Source of the DNA: Chitinophagales bacterium
GTDB taxonomy: Bacteria > Bacteroidota > Bacteroidia > Chitinophagales > Saprospiraceae
NCBI GenBank assembly: GCA_013299105.1
Contig: JAAFJY010000016.1
Location: 101,568 to 165,567, forward strand
Direction: 5' to 3'
DNA length: 64,000 bases
The notes beneath the pieces were generated by a model. It did not search any database. It worked only from the letters and a program-made list of their open reading frames with translations, and had not been told where the DNA came from. Shown here in pieces: positions 48,840 through 57,601 of the stretch (positions within the stretch are counted from its first letter, which is position 1; the number at the start of each line of letters is the position of its first letter). Both the position numbers and the translations under genes were made by a program.

Positions 48840-50573
48840 TCAATACCCCAAAGCGTCGTCATCGGGATTGCGAGGGTCTGCGGCACCGTGCCACTTGCCA
48901 TTGGGCAGCCTTTGGATGGCTTTCACTACGGCCATATAGTTGATTTCGCGCAGTTTATGCCCCAGTTTTTCTAGTGCGGCGCGGGTTTCGGGCGTCAAGG
49001 CACCTTTTTCCACCCAAATCTCGTCGGGCATCCATTGCTGGTGAAAACGGCCTGCTTTTACCGCCTCGTCGAGGGGTAAATTGAACTCCATCGCATTGAT
49101 CATCACCTGAAAAACGGCAGTAATGATCGTAGATCCGCCAGGAGCACCAATCACCATGAATACTTTTCCATCTTTTTCGACGATGGTGGGAGTCATGGCG
49201 CTTAACATGCGCTTGTTGGGAGCAATGGCGTTGGCTTCGTTGCCGATCAGGCCAAATTGATTAGGCACCCCGGCTTTGGAACTGAAATCGTCCATTTCGT
49301 TGTTGAGCAAAAAACCAGCCCCGTGCACCACTACTTTGTTGCCAAAATTGGAATTGAGCGTAGTGGTCACGGCCACCGCATTGCCCATGGCATCTACCAC
49401 CGAGGTGTGTTCGGTTTCAAAACTCTCTTTGGCCAGCCCAAAATTCCCTGCCAGGATGTCTTTGCTGGCAGTAGCTTGCTGTGGGTTGAAGTTTTTCATG
49501 CGCATCAACAAGTAGCGATCATTCAGCAAGCTGTCTTTGGGAACTTTGTAAAAATCAGAGTCACCCATGTACTGCGCCCGGTCGGCATACACCCGGCGTT
49601 CGGCCTCGGCCATGAGGTGTACGGCTTGGGGGCTCTGAAAACCATAGGAAGCCAAGGGATAGCGCTCCATCATTTTGAACAATTGCAGCAAAATGATGCC
49701 CCCGCTGGAGGGTGGTGGCATGGAAATGATCTTGTAAGCCTTGTAGTTCGCACTGACGGGTTCACGCCATTTAGCCTGGTAATTTTTGAGGTCTTCCAGG
49801 CTGATTAGGCCCTTGCCGCGTTGCATTTCAGCAGCGATCAATTCAGCGGTTTTTCCTTCATAAAAACCTGCGTGGCCTTGGCTTTTGATGCGCTTGAGGG
49901 TAGCAGCCAGGTCTTTTTGGATCAAAATATCGCCAAGGGCCCATTTTGGCTCGCTTTCGCCTGCGGCGGCAATTTTGAGGTAGGGATTGGCGTCTTTGTT
50001 GTACTTCATGAACACGGTGCGGGCTCCATTCAGGCGATCTGCTTCCCCTTTGCTGATGGCGTATCCCCTTTCAGCAAGGTCGATGGCTGGTTGAATGATT
50101 TTGACAAAAGGTAGGCTACCGTATTTCTGGTGCGCAGCGATCATGCCCGCTACTGTTCCTGGTACGCCCGCAGCCAAGTGCCCCTCAGTGCTCAAGCCTT
50201 GTACCACATCACCTTTTTCGTTGAGGTACATGTCACGACTGGCTTTACCTGGTGCTTTTTCGCGGTAATCCAGGGAAGCAGTTTCGCCTTTTTCGGTGCG
50301 CAAAACCATCAATCCACCGCCCCCCAAATTACCTGCACGGGGATAAACCACGGCAATGGCAAATTGAATGGCCACCGCCGCATCAACGGCATTTCCCCCT
50401 TGCTTGAGGATGTCCAGGCCCACTTTACTGGCCAAAGGGTGCGGTGTGACTACCATTGCCTGGTCTGCGACCGTGCTTTTGCTGCTTTGGTATTGGGTAA
50501 AAGGGGCCTTTACCGCACAGGAGAAAGTAAAACCCAACAAGAAGACGAAAAATACAACTTGCCTTTTTGCCAT
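48840..50573 (-). CDS. ggt: gamma-glutamyltransferase
   Basis: A 577-residue Ntn-hydrolase that cleaves gamma-glutamyl compounds such as glutathione. N-terminal leader MAKRQVVFFVFLLGFTFSC with a lipobox-like Cys. Seen: AMVVTPHPLASKVGLDILKQGGNAVDAAVA, RAGNLGGGGLMVL, the self-cleavage site before T387 in FETEHTSVVDAMGNAVAVTTTLN, and the small-subunit GAPGGSTIITAVFQV. The expected two subunits would be about 386 and 191 residues. Likely periplasmic, for glutathione salvage. A Gfo/Idh/MocA gene lies upstream on the same strand, about 100 bp away. Confidence 0.95.
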   Translation of the reverse strand: MAKRQVVFFVFLLGFTFSCAVKAPFTQYQSSKSTVADQAMVVTPHPLASKVGLDILKQGGNAVDAAVAIQFAIAVVYPRAGNLGGGGLMVLRTEKGETASLDYREKAPGKASRDMYLNEKGDVVQGLSTEGHLAAGVPGTVAGMIAAHQKYGSLPFVKIIQPAIDLAERGYAISKGEADRLNGARTVFMKYNKDANPYLKIAAAGESEPKWALGDILIQKDLAATLKRIKSQGHAGFYEGKTAELIAAEMQRGKGLISLEDLKNYQAKWREPVSANYKAYKIISMPPPSSGGIILLQLFKMMERYPLASYGFQSPQAVHLMAEAERRVYADRAQYMGDSDFYKVPKDSLLNDRYLLMRMKNFNPQQATASKDILAGNFGLAKESFETEHTSVVDAMGNAVAVTTTLNSNFGNKVVVHGAGFLLNNEMDDFSSKAGVPNQFGLIGNEANAIAPNKRMLSAMTPTIVEKDGKVFMVIGAPGGSTIITAVFQVMINAMEFNLPLDEAVKAGRFHQQWMPDEIWVEKGALTPETRAALEKLGHKLREINYMAVVKAIQRLPNGKWHGAADPRNPDDDALGY

Positions 50574-50640
50574 TTTTTTTGCTTAAAAATTATTTGAAAA
50601 GGGCGCTGAAAAAAAAACAAAATCTCGATTCAGCGCCCCT

Positions 50641-50674
50641 CTTTTCAACCCTTCAACATTTCAACTTTTCAACT
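50641..50674 (-). repeat. 8-bp periodic (GTTGAARG)n tract, copy C7
   Basis: Four octamers directly 3' of the stop of the oxidoreductase gene that ends at 50678. Confidence 0.8.
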
Positions 50675-50677
50675 ACA

Positions 50678-52066
50678 CTAAACCAATTTCATTCCCACCG
50701 GATCCCAATTGATCGTGGTTTTGCGTGCAGCACTCATGTTGCAAGCGAGAGATGGAGCTGCCGCCCGGAAACCAAAGGCCGCGTCTTCCAACACCTTGCC
50801 TTCGCCTCTAATGGCGTTGAAAAACACCACCATGTGGTCAAAACGATCGTCGTAGCCATCGGGTGGCAGGGTTTTGATCGGTTCTTCGTACTTCACGTCC
50901 TTGGTGTATTTGTCCGTGGGGTACATTTCGGCGTGTTTTTTCAGGAATTTCTTTTGCTCCGCTTCCGAAAACGACAGCAAAGAATCGTAGCCCAGGCTGT
51001 ACATCGGCGCATTGGGCCGCTTGAGGGTTTTGAGGGTAATGTCGTTCCAGCCGATTTCGATCATGCCTTCCGTTCCTACGATGCGGGTTTGCAACAAGCC
51101 TCCGCTGCCGTCGGCCAGGTTCACGCGGGTGAAAAATGGGAAGGATGAGTGCTTATCGGTTTTTGGATAATCGAGTAGGGCAGTGACCAAATCCTGGGCG
51201 TCGCGGCCATCTTTCCAGTAATTGATGTCGCCAATGGCAAAAATCCGGTTGGGTCCCAGTGCGCCAGTGGCCGTATGCAGGGCGGTGATCAGGTGTACAA
51301 ACAAGTCGCCCGCTACCCCAGTACCATAATCTTTGTAATTGCGCCAGCGGAAAAAACGCATGGCATCAAATGAGCGCTTGGGCGCGTCGCCTAAGAAGCG
51401 GTCCCAGTCGATAGCGCTGGGCACAATTTCAGCGGGCATGGAATATTGCCAGGCCCCAAGGGCGTCACTGCGGTCCACACAAGCCTCGGCATAGTTGATC
51501 TCACCAATCAATCCTTGTTGGATGAATTCCCTGGCTTTGAGTACACTGATGGCGCTGGCCCTTTGGCTGCCCACCTGGAATACCTTGCCCGTTTTTTTCT
51601 GGGTCGCAATCACCGCAGCGCCTTCTTCGATGCGGTGTACCATTGGTTTTTCGCAATACACGTGTTTCCCAGCGTTCATGGCGTCGATAGAGATGCGGTC
51701 GTGCCAGTGGTCGGGTACGCAAATCAAAACGGCATCAATGTCTTTGCGCTGGATGATTTCGCGGTAATCGCGGGTGGTGGCGATTTGGTTGCCCCACACT
51801 TCTTTGGCACGCACCAGGCGGTCATCATACAGGTCGCAAACCGCCACCAATTCAACCCCAGGTACTTTGAGTGCCGTATTGGTGTCAAAATGACCAATGA
51901 TCCCCGCGCCGATCAGGCCAATGCGGATTTTGTCGATGGCCGCTACTGGTTTGAAAAAAGATTCAGCAATGTGAATGTTTTCGGCTTCCATTCGGGTGCC
52001 GATCCCCGCCAGCAAGGTTGTCGCAGTGGCGGCTTTTTTGATGAAATTTCGCCTGTTTGTAGCCAT
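50678..52066 (-). CDS. Gfo/Idh/MocA family oxidoreductase with Tat-like signal
   Basis: A 462-residue NAD(P)-dependent sugar-type oxidoreductase. N-terminus NRRNFIKKAATATTLLAGIG resembles a twin-arginine signal (basic pair, then hydrophobic), so it may be exported folded with cofactor. Rossmann motif RIGLIGAGIIGHFDTN, then VCDLYDDR, DAVLICVPDHWHDRISIDAMNAGKHVYCEKPM with the catalytic EKP Lys, and the alpha/beta domain from about 190. Typical of Planctomycetes/Bacteroidota enzymes of unknown sugar specificity. It is cotranscribed with or just upstream of ggt. Confidence 0.9.
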   Translation of the reverse strand: MATNRRNFIKKAATATTLLAGIGTRMEAENIHIAESFFKPVAAIDKIRIGLIGAGIIGHFDTNTALKVPGVELVAVCDLYDDRLVRAKEVWGNQIATTRDYREIIQRKDIDAVLICVPDHWHDRISIDAMNAGKHVYCEKPMVHRIEEGAAVIATQKKTGKVFQVGSQRASAISVLKAREFIQQGLIGEINYAEACVDRSDALGAWQYSMPAEIVPSAIDWDRFLGDAPKRSFDAMRFFRWRNYKDYGTGVAGDLFVHLITALHTATGALGPNRIFAIGDINYWKDGRDAQDLVTALLDYPKTDKHSSFPFFTRVNLADGSGGLLQTRIVGTEGMIEIGWNDITLKTLKRPNAPMYSLGYDSLLSFSEAEQKKFLKKHAEMYPTDKYTKDVKYEEPIKTLPPDGYDDRFDHMVVFFNAIRGEGKVLEDAAFGFRAAAPSLACNMSAARKTTINWDPVGMKLV

Positions 52067-52333
52067 GTTGTGTATCTTTAAGCTGCACTAAGTGTTGATG
52101 AATGATGCAGCAAAATAAAAACTTTTACAATGGGGGCAAACCAACATCTTTTTATTTGGCGTATATCCTTCAGCTTGGGGGTTTTGTTGTGTTGCTCGTC
52201 GGTGAAATCAGCGGCCCAAAACTCCTGGAAAATCGCTGGAAAATCCATCCCGGAACTAAATCGGCAGGAATGGCGTTTGCCTGAGCGAAGCATGCTAAAC
52301 TTCAATTTTTCACCTCAAAAAAAGGGCCCAACC

Positions 52334-52504
52334 ATGCCCGATAAGTCTTTGATCGCCGCAGCGCATCCCGACTGGTTTTCGGTTGAAAAATTGCCTTTTT
52401 TCTGTAAAATTGAAGAGAAAATGACCCGCAACCTCAAATTTCCCGTCAAGTTCAGATTGGGAGAAGTGCAATACGTTGAACAGGTTTTAGAAGGAAAATA
52501 CTGA
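52334..52504 (+). CDS. small protein coupled to an RNA ligase
   Basis: 56 residues from MPDKSLIAAAHPDWFSV to VEQVLEGKY, with no domain I can name. The composition is ordinary for a folded cytoplasmic protein (HPDWF, KLPFFCKIEEK, FPVKFRLGEVQYV). Its TGA stop overlaps the ATG of the RNA ligase gene by one base (TGATG), so the two are translationally coupled. The upstream ATG at 52292 is an alternative start that adds 14 residues. No signal or membrane segment. A partner or regulator of the ligase is a fair guess but unproven. Confidence 0.6.
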   Translation: MPDKSLIAAAHPDWFSVEKLPFFCKIEEKMTRNLKFPVKFRLGEVQYVEQVLEGKY

Positions 52505-53229
52505 TGACCAGCAAACCATTTGGCCACAAAGCGTATGGAAGCATTCCGCATTTGCCGACTTCGAGATTGGGCATCGGCGACCACCACTGCCAGGAAGGAA
52601 TGGCCCGCATCGCTACCCTCAAAACCCGCGATCACTTGGACCAAATCATCGTACAAGAAAAACTGGATGGCTCCAATGTGGCAGTGGCCAAATTGAAGGG
52701 GCAAATCATTGCTTTGAATCGAGCTGGCTACCTCGCAGAAACCTCCAATTTCATCCAACACCATTATTTTGCCCAGTGGGTGGCCAAAAACCGGGCTTTT
52801 TTCGACTCCATTTTACAAGAGGGCGAACGGCTTTGTGGCGAGTGGCTCCTCTTGGTGCACGGCACGCGTTACGACCTGAGCGGGCGCTCGCCTTTTGTGG
52901 CTTTTGACCTGTTTACGCCTCAGCAAGAGCGCTTGATCTACGCTGATTTTTTAAAGCGATTTGAGCAAACGGAAATGGCCCTGGTGCCTACGGTGTATGT
53001 GGGTCCTGACGCGGTTTCGATTGAAAAAGCCCTGGAATCCATCGGTGAATACGGCCAATACGGTGCAATCGACCCCGTGGAAGGGGCCATCTGGCGGGTT
53101 GAAAGGGGCGATAAAGTGGATTTTTTGGTCAAATACCTGAAGCCCGATAAAGTGGACGGGACTTATTTGCCGATGGTGACTGGCGGGCCGGAAGTTTGGA
53201 ATTTGGAGCCTACTTCCCTTGTTCTTTGA
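52504..53229 (+). CDS. RNA ligase family protein (Rnl2-like nucleotidyltransferase)
   Basis: A 241-residue ATP-dependent RNA ligase-type enzyme. Motif I is KLDGSN with Lys53 as the nucleotidyl acceptor (IIVQEKLDGSNVAVAK); motif III-like LCGEWLLLVHGTRYDL; motif IIIa FVAFDLF; motif IV EGAIWRV and motif V KVDFLVKYLKP. No extra C-terminal domain. It joins 3'-OH/5'-phosphate RNA ends in relatives, for repair. Encoded with a coupled 56-residue protein. The 3' end overlaps the convergent serine hydrolase gene by 20 nt. Confidence 0.88.
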   Translation: MTSKPFGHKAYGSIPHLPTSRLGIGDHHCQEGMARIATLKTRDHLDQIIVQEKLDGSNVAVAKLKGQIIALNRAGYLAETSNFIQHHYFAQWVAKNRAFFDSILQEGERLCGEWLLLVHGTRYDLSGRSPFVAFDLFTPQQERLIYADFLKRFEQTEMALVPTVYVGPDAVSIEKALESIGEYGQYGAIDPVEGAIWRVERGDKVDFLVKYLKPDKVDGTYLPMVTGGPEVWNLEPTSLVL

Positions 53230-54343
53230 CTAAAACCTCCAAAATCTTCGCCAAAGCGGGAGCCTTCCCTCCCGGAGCTTTCCAAATTTGGGTGTAATTG
53301 ATTGCGATGCTAGCGTCTAAGCTCGGCACATAAGCCACCTGGGTGCCCCAAAATCCCGTGTGGGTGTAGGCATCTGTACCATTTACGTTGATTTTGAAAA
53401 TGCCCATGCGGTAATCCATGCGGGGCTTGCTGGCATATTGTACAGTGCTGAGCATGGTATCTAAGGTTGCCTGTTGCTTGAAAACGCGGTGATGAAACAA
53501 CTGGTAAAAGAAACGAGCCAGGTCTTCCGAAGTTGACAAGAGCCCACCGCCGCCGTAATAATCGACGCTGGGGCTGATCTGGTAAGTATCCATGCCATCC
53601 ATGTACTGGTGGATTCGGCTTTCGCTGCGCTGGGGTTCTGCGCCTTCGAACCAAGTCTTTTTCAAACCCAATTTGGAGAAATTGAGCAAGTCCTGGATGG
53701 CCTTATTGAGGCTTTTTTGGGTCAGTTTTTCCACCACCTCGCCTAATAAGATGTATCCTGTATCGGAATAACTGAATTTTTCGCCGATTTGCCCCACTGG
53801 TTTGCCGCCTTTGACCAATTCTTCCAATTGCTCGGTCCGGGTCCATTGGTGGCTGGGATGGCCCAGCACAGCGGGCATGTAAGTGCTGGTATGGGTATGG
53901 TCAAATAGGCCACTAGAATGGTACAACAAGTGGCGGATGGTGATTTTGGCGGGATCGTAAGTGCCTCTTCTCAAAATAGTGGCGTGTTCAGTGGAGATGT
54001 ATTTTTCGATGGGATCCTCAAGAGAAAGTTTTTGATCTTCCCACAAGCGCAAAATGGCCGCCGCCACAAAGGTTTTCGTAACGCTGGCAATGCGGAATTG
54101 GTGATTGACAGCTAAATGTGTTTGACTGCTGACTTCATTCAAGCCCGCAGCACCATACCATGTGATTCCTTGCTTCGGAACCCAAACGGTAGCCAGTATC
54201 CCAGGCATTTCAGCGCTCAATTCTTGGTCAAGGATAGATTTAAAGGAGGATGTAAGCCCTTCACTTTTGCTGATTTGATGGGTTTTGCAAGAACTTGACA
54301 AAAGCAGGGCAGTGCCCAGAACGAAGCTGAGTGCGTTTTTCAT
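53210..54343 (-). CDS. serine hydrolase, beta-lactamase/D-Ala-D-Ala carboxypeptidase family
   Basis: A 377-residue lipoprotein (MKNALSFVLGTALLLSSSC) of the beta-lactamase (PF00144) family. SxxK is SVTK (Ser87, Lys90) in FRIASVTKTFVAAAIL, the Tyr motif is YSDTGY (Tyr192) and the third box HTGFWG lies near the C-terminus. Members cut D-amino-acid esters or peptides, including D-aminopeptidases and esterases. Antibiotic resistance cannot be inferred. Convergent overlap of 20 nt with the RNA ligase gene. Confidence 0.9.
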   Translation of the reverse strand: MKNALSFVLGTALLLSSSCKTHQISKSEGLTSSFKSILDQELSAEMPGILATVWVPKQGITWYGAAGLNEVSSQTHLAVNHQFRIASVTKTFVAAAILRLWEDQKLSLEDPIEKYISTEHATILRRGTYDPAKITIRHLLYHSSGLFDHTHTSTYMPAVLGHPSHQWTRTEQLEELVKGGKPVGQIGEKFSYSDTGYILLGEVVEKLTQKSLNKAIQDLLNFSKLGLKKTWFEGAEPQRSESRIHQYMDGMDTYQISPSVDYYGGGGLLSTSEDLARFFYQLFHHRVFKQQATLDTMLSTVQYASKPRMDYRMGIFKINVNGTDAYTHTGFWGTQVAYVPSLDASIAINYTQIWKAPGGKAPALAKILEVLVKEQGK

Positions 54344-54474
54344 GGCATGGTTTTTATAGGGTGAATTTAGTGAAAAAGAGCTTGACTAGTTCTGGGGAAT
54401 GAAAAAGATTTGCCCTTATGATTTCAAATAAAAGTTTAAAACAGTAATCGTATCTACTTTTCGTTTTTTATTTT

Positions 54475-54482
54475 TACCTTTG
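54475..54482 (+). promoter_or_regulatory. Bacteroidota -7 box for the RhuM gene
   Basis: TACCTTTG, 31 nt upstream of the start at 54513. Confidence 0.45.
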
Positions 54483-54512
54483 AGGAATGGCCTTTTACCG
54501 ATAGCAATAAAA

Positions 54513-55559
54513 ATGGCGAAAAAAAGACAACAAGCCAGCGATGGGTTCCACCAAATTTTGCTTTACACTACCCCCGACGGTCGTGTGAAAGTAGAGATTT
54601 ATTTGCAAAACGAAACGATATGGTTGACCCAGCAAAAAATAGCAGACTTGTTTGGTGTAGAACGGAGCGTCGTGACGAAGCATTTAAAAAACATCTTTGA
54701 CACTCAAGAACTTGACCCAAATTCAGTATGTGCAAAAATTGCACATACTGCCGCCGACGGGAAAACGTATCCTACCCAGTTCTACAACCTTGATGCGATC
54801 ATTTCGGTCGGGTACCGGGTAAATAGCAGCCAAGCAACTGCCTTTCGAATTTGGGCTACTGAACGGTTGAAGGAATACATCATCAAGGGGTTCACGATGG
54901 ACGATGAGCGGCTGAAAAACCCAGATAATATTTTTGGTAAAGATTATTTTGAAGAGCAACTTGCCCGAATCCGTGACATACGCAGCAGCGAAAGAAGGTT
55001 TTATCAAAAAATCACCGATATCTATTCACAGTGCAGTGCAGACTACGACGTACAGTCCAATTTCACCAAAGAATTTTTTGCAAAAGCTCAAAACAAATTA
55101 CATTGGGCGATAACTGGTCAAACTGCCGCCGAACTGATCATCAACAGGGCTGATAGCAACAAAGAAAATATGGGTTTGACAACTTGGAAGAATGCTCCCA
55201 AAGGTGAAATCAGAAGAACAGACGTCGTTATTGCCAAAAATTACCTGAACGAATCGGAATTAAACGGCTTGAACCGAATTGTGTCCATGTATTTGGATTA
55301 TGCTGAAAGCCAAGCAATGAGGGGAATTATCATGTACATGCATGATTGGATAGAAAAATTAGATGCTTTCTTAGAATTCAATGATGTTTTGGTGTTGAAA
55401 CATTTGGGGAAAGTCTCTCACGAGGAAGCAGTGGCTTTTGCAGAAAGTGAATTTGAAAAATTCCATTTGACACAACTCCGCTTATTTGAAAGCGATTTTG
55501 ATAAAGTCGTCAAGGAATCACTTAACCCCAAAACTAGTCATGATGAGAATACAATTTGA
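54513..55559 (+). CDS. RhuM family protein
   Basis: A 348-residue RhuM (PF13310) protein. Typical start: QILLYTTPDGRVKVEIYLQNETIWLTQQKIADLFGVERSVVTKHLKNIF, a helix-turn-helix-like segment, then YNLDAIISVGYRVNSSQATAFRIWATERLKEYIIKGF, the family core. The C-terminus is helical (ELNGLNRIVSMYLDYAESQAMRG). RhuM proteins were named from a Salmonella island and often ride in mobile or defence-related regions with restriction systems, but no such genes are next to it here. The A+T content looks slightly above its neighbours. Start chosen at 54513 (MAKKRQQ) rather than 54480. Confidence 0.9.
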   Translation: MAKKRQQASDGFHQILLYTTPDGRVKVEIYLQNETIWLTQQKIADLFGVERSVVTKHLKNIFDTQELDPNSVCAKIAHTAADGKTYPTQFYNLDAIISVGYRVNSSQATAFRIWATERLKEYIIKGFTMDDERLKNPDNIFGKDYFEEQLARIRDIRSSERRFYQKITDIYSQCSADYDVQSNFTKEFFAKAQNKLHWAITGQTAAELIINRADSNKENMGLTTWKNAPKGEIRRTDVVIAKNYLNESELNGLNRIVSMYLDYAESQAMRGIIMYMHDWIEKLDAFLEFNDVLVLKHLGKVSHEEAVAFAESEFEKFHLTQLRLFESDFDKVVKESLNPKTSHDENTI

Positions 55560-55655
55560 CGATTGCCGAGTTTCCCTGACTTGCCCAAAAACAACTCCCC
55601 CATTTTCTCTACCAAAAAATATCCACCCATACCTTTTACTCCCTATTTTCACGCC

Positions 55656-56015
55656 ATGAATCTGGAAGAACTACGCGAATATTGCCTCGCCAAAAAAGGC
55701 GTGGAAGAAGGCATGCCTTTTGGCGATACCACCTTGGTCATGAAAGTGATGGGCAAAATCTTTGCCTTGCTGCCTTTGGACGCTGAAATCCAAACCATTA
55801 ACCTCAAGTGCGACCCGGATCGCGCCATCGAATTGCGCGAAGCCTATCCCGACTCGATCCAACCGGGCTACCACATGAACAAAGCGCATTGGAATACGGT
55901 CAGTACAGAACTGGGTTTGCCCAAAAAACTGCTACAAGAAATGATTGACCATTCCTATGACTTGATCGTAGCCAGTTTGCCCAAAAAAGTCCGCCTGGAA
56001 TGGGAGCAACTTTGA
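55656..56015 (+). CDS. MmcQ/YjbR family DNA-binding protein
   Basis: A 119-residue single-domain protein with the CyaY-like YjbR fold: MNLEELREYCLAKKGVEEGMPFGDTTLVMKVMGKIFALLPLD, INLKCDPDRAIELREAY, GYHMNKAHWNTVSTE and LPKKLLQEMIDHSYDLIVASLPKKVR. Its role is not firmly established; DNA binding is inferred from structure in the family. The start at 55656 gives the normal length. The 3' end overlaps the following oxidoreductase gene by 16 nt. Confidence 0.88.
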   Translation: MNLEELREYCLAKKGVEEGMPFGDTTLVMKVMGKIFALLPLDAEIQTINLKCDPDRAIELREAYPDSIQPGYHMNKAHWNTVSTELGLPKKLLQEMIDHSYDLIVASLPKKVRLEWEQL

Positions 56016-57088
56016 AGGAAGTAGAGGTTTTGATCGTAGGTCAGGGCTTGGCGGGGTCCTTGTTGGCCTATTTTTTGGAAAAAGCAGGCCTGAGCTTCCA
56101 TGTCATCGACAACGATGGTCAACATTCGGCCTCACGCAAGGCAGCCGGGCTGATCAATCCCGTCACAGGCCGCAATTTTGTCAAAACCTGGAAAGCTGAT
56201 GCCCTCCTCCCCTTCGCCCGCCAGACTTACCGCGATTTGGAGTCGATGCTGGGTGCTCGTTTTTACCATGAACGCACCATTTACCGGGCCCTGGCTAGCA
56301 TCAAAGAAGAAAACGATTGGCTGGCCCGCGCTGGTGAGGCGGGTTATGAAGCTTACATGGGTCCCTGCCACCAGGGCATGGAACTGGCTCCGGGCCGCCT
56401 CTCTCCTACCCCAGCCTACGGGGAAACCCTGAAAAGTGCGCAACTGATGGTCGCCGATTTTCTTGATTATTTTCAAAATTACCTTTTAGGAAAATTCCAA
56501 CTGAGTAAAAACAAATTCCATTACAGTAACTTGCAACTAAGCGAAAGCACGCTGGAATATGCTGGCATCCGGGCCAAAACCCTGTTTTTTTGCGAAGGCT
56601 ATGGCTTGAAAAGCAATCCTTGGTTCGATTACCTGCCTATGCGGGGCGACAAGGGCGAGGCTTTGATTGTGGATTTTCCGGGTTTGGATTTTGAGCAGAT
56701 CGTCAAGCAGAACAAGACTTTCATCGCACCCGCGAGTTCGGGCAAGCATTGGGTGGGGGCTACCTATGCCTGGAACTTTGAGCATGATGAGCCTACCGAG
56801 GCCGCAAAGCAGCAACTATTTGAAGAATTGGGCGCTTTTTATCCCGCCGAAAAGCGTGTCGTGGAACACTGGGCGGCCATTCGCCCAACGGTGAAAGACC
56901 GTCGGCCCCTGATTGGACCACATCCTGAACACCCGCAACTGTGGGTTTTCAATGGCTTGGGGACCAAAGGCGCATCATTGGCACCATTTTGGGCCCATCA
57001 TTTGGTGGAGGTTTTGCAAAAAAAGGCGATATTGGATGCCGAAGTGGATATCCAGCGTTTTGCACTATTGGCCCCGCATAAATCATAA
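56000..57088 (+). CDS. FAD-dependent oxidoreductase (DAO family)
   Basis: A 362-residue D-amino-acid-oxidase-like flavoprotein. FAD motif EVLIVGQGLAGSLLAYFLEKAGLSFHVIDND (GxGxxG), ASRKAAGLINPVTGRNF next, YLPMRGDKGEAL and, at the C-terminus, RPTVKDRRPLIGPHPEHPQLWVFNGLGTKGASLAPFWA. This pattern is near glycine oxidase/MnmC-type domains; the substrate is unknown. It overlaps the YjbR gene by 16 nt, so the two are coupled. Confidence 0.88.
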   Translation: MGATLKEVEVLIVGQGLAGSLLAYFLEKAGLSFHVIDNDGQHSASRKAAGLINPVTGRNFVKTWKADALLPFARQTYRDLESMLGARFYHERTIYRALASIKEENDWLARAGEAGYEAYMGPCHQGMELAPGRLSPTPAYGETLKSAQLMVADFLDYFQNYLLGKFQLSKNKFHYSNLQLSESTLEYAGIRAKTLFFCEGYGLKSNPWFDYLPMRGDKGEALIVDFPGLDFEQIVKQNKTFIAPASSGKHWVGATYAWNFEHDEPTEAAKQQLFEELGAFYPAEKRVVEHWAAIRPTVKDRRPLIGPHPEHPQLWVFNGLGTKGASLAPFWAHHLVEVLQKKAILDAEVDIQRFALLAPHKS

Positions 57089-57208
57089 AGGACCAATAGT
57101 GAGCGTTTAAGCTAAAGACTGATTCTGATGGAGTGAAAATTTCGGTTTTTAGAAATTCAGCAATGCATTGAACATTGATTTTCAATTAAAAATCTTTGTT
57201 CTTTTTTG

Positions 57209-57238
57209 CTTGACCAAAAAAGAACCAAAAAAGTCAAG
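57209..57238. repeat. inverted repeat around an A-rich spacer
   Basis: CTTGAC (57209-57214) and GTCAAG (57233-57238) around an A-rich spacer containing AGAACC. It may be the outer part of the structure at 57248-57361. Confidence 0.5.
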
Positions 57239-57247
57239 GGCTGTGAT

Positions 57248-57361
57248 CAAATCCTGCGATTTTGCCTGAAACGTCTGACGGGAGTCCATCAAACTCGCTC
57301 CTTCGTCGCTCAGACAGTGATGGCCTCTAATCCGTCAGCCCTTTCGCAAAATCGGGATTTG
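57248..57361. repeat. nested-stem structure (palindromic element or structured RNA)
   Basis: Three nested complementary pairs in order: CAAATCCTGCGATTTTGC (57248-57265) with GCAAAATCGGGATTTG (57346-57361); CTGACGG (57275-57281) with CCGTCAG (57332-57338); CCATCA (57286-57291) with TGATGG (57318-57323). The region would fold into one long hairpin. Confidence 0.7.
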
Positions 57362-57601
57362 CTAAAGGCCCCTTTGGACCCCGGATAGCATCCGTGAAAA
57401 TTGAACAACACAGTCAAAGTCAAAAAATGTCGAACCAGCGCTCCTCCCAATACTGGTTTAACAAAACTATAACAAATCATCCTGTTCTCTGGATATGTAA
57501 TTCGATCGTCTTTGCATCTTGTTTTTGTACTCAAAAAACGAGTGTGCCCAAAACCCTCGTCTTGGAAATTACGAGGAAACTAAAAACCAATTCAACGCGA
57601 A

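Larger units (their letters stand above)
57089..57601. other. 513-bp intergenic region with nested inverted repeats
   Basis: It holds the CTTGAC/GTCAAG stem (57209-57238), the 114-nt nested structure (57248-57361) and ordinary sequence up to the macroglobulin start. No convincing gene was seen. Confidence 0.6.

Noticed and set aside
53210..54343. Beta-lactamase conferring drug resistance
   Set aside because: The SVTK and YSD motifs are shared with esterases and D-peptidases; the sequence gives no basis for a resistance call.
54513..55559. RhuM as part of a restriction or phage-defence island
   Set aside because: Neighbours are a serine hydrolase, a YjbR protein and an oxidoreductase, with no restriction, toxin or integrase genes.
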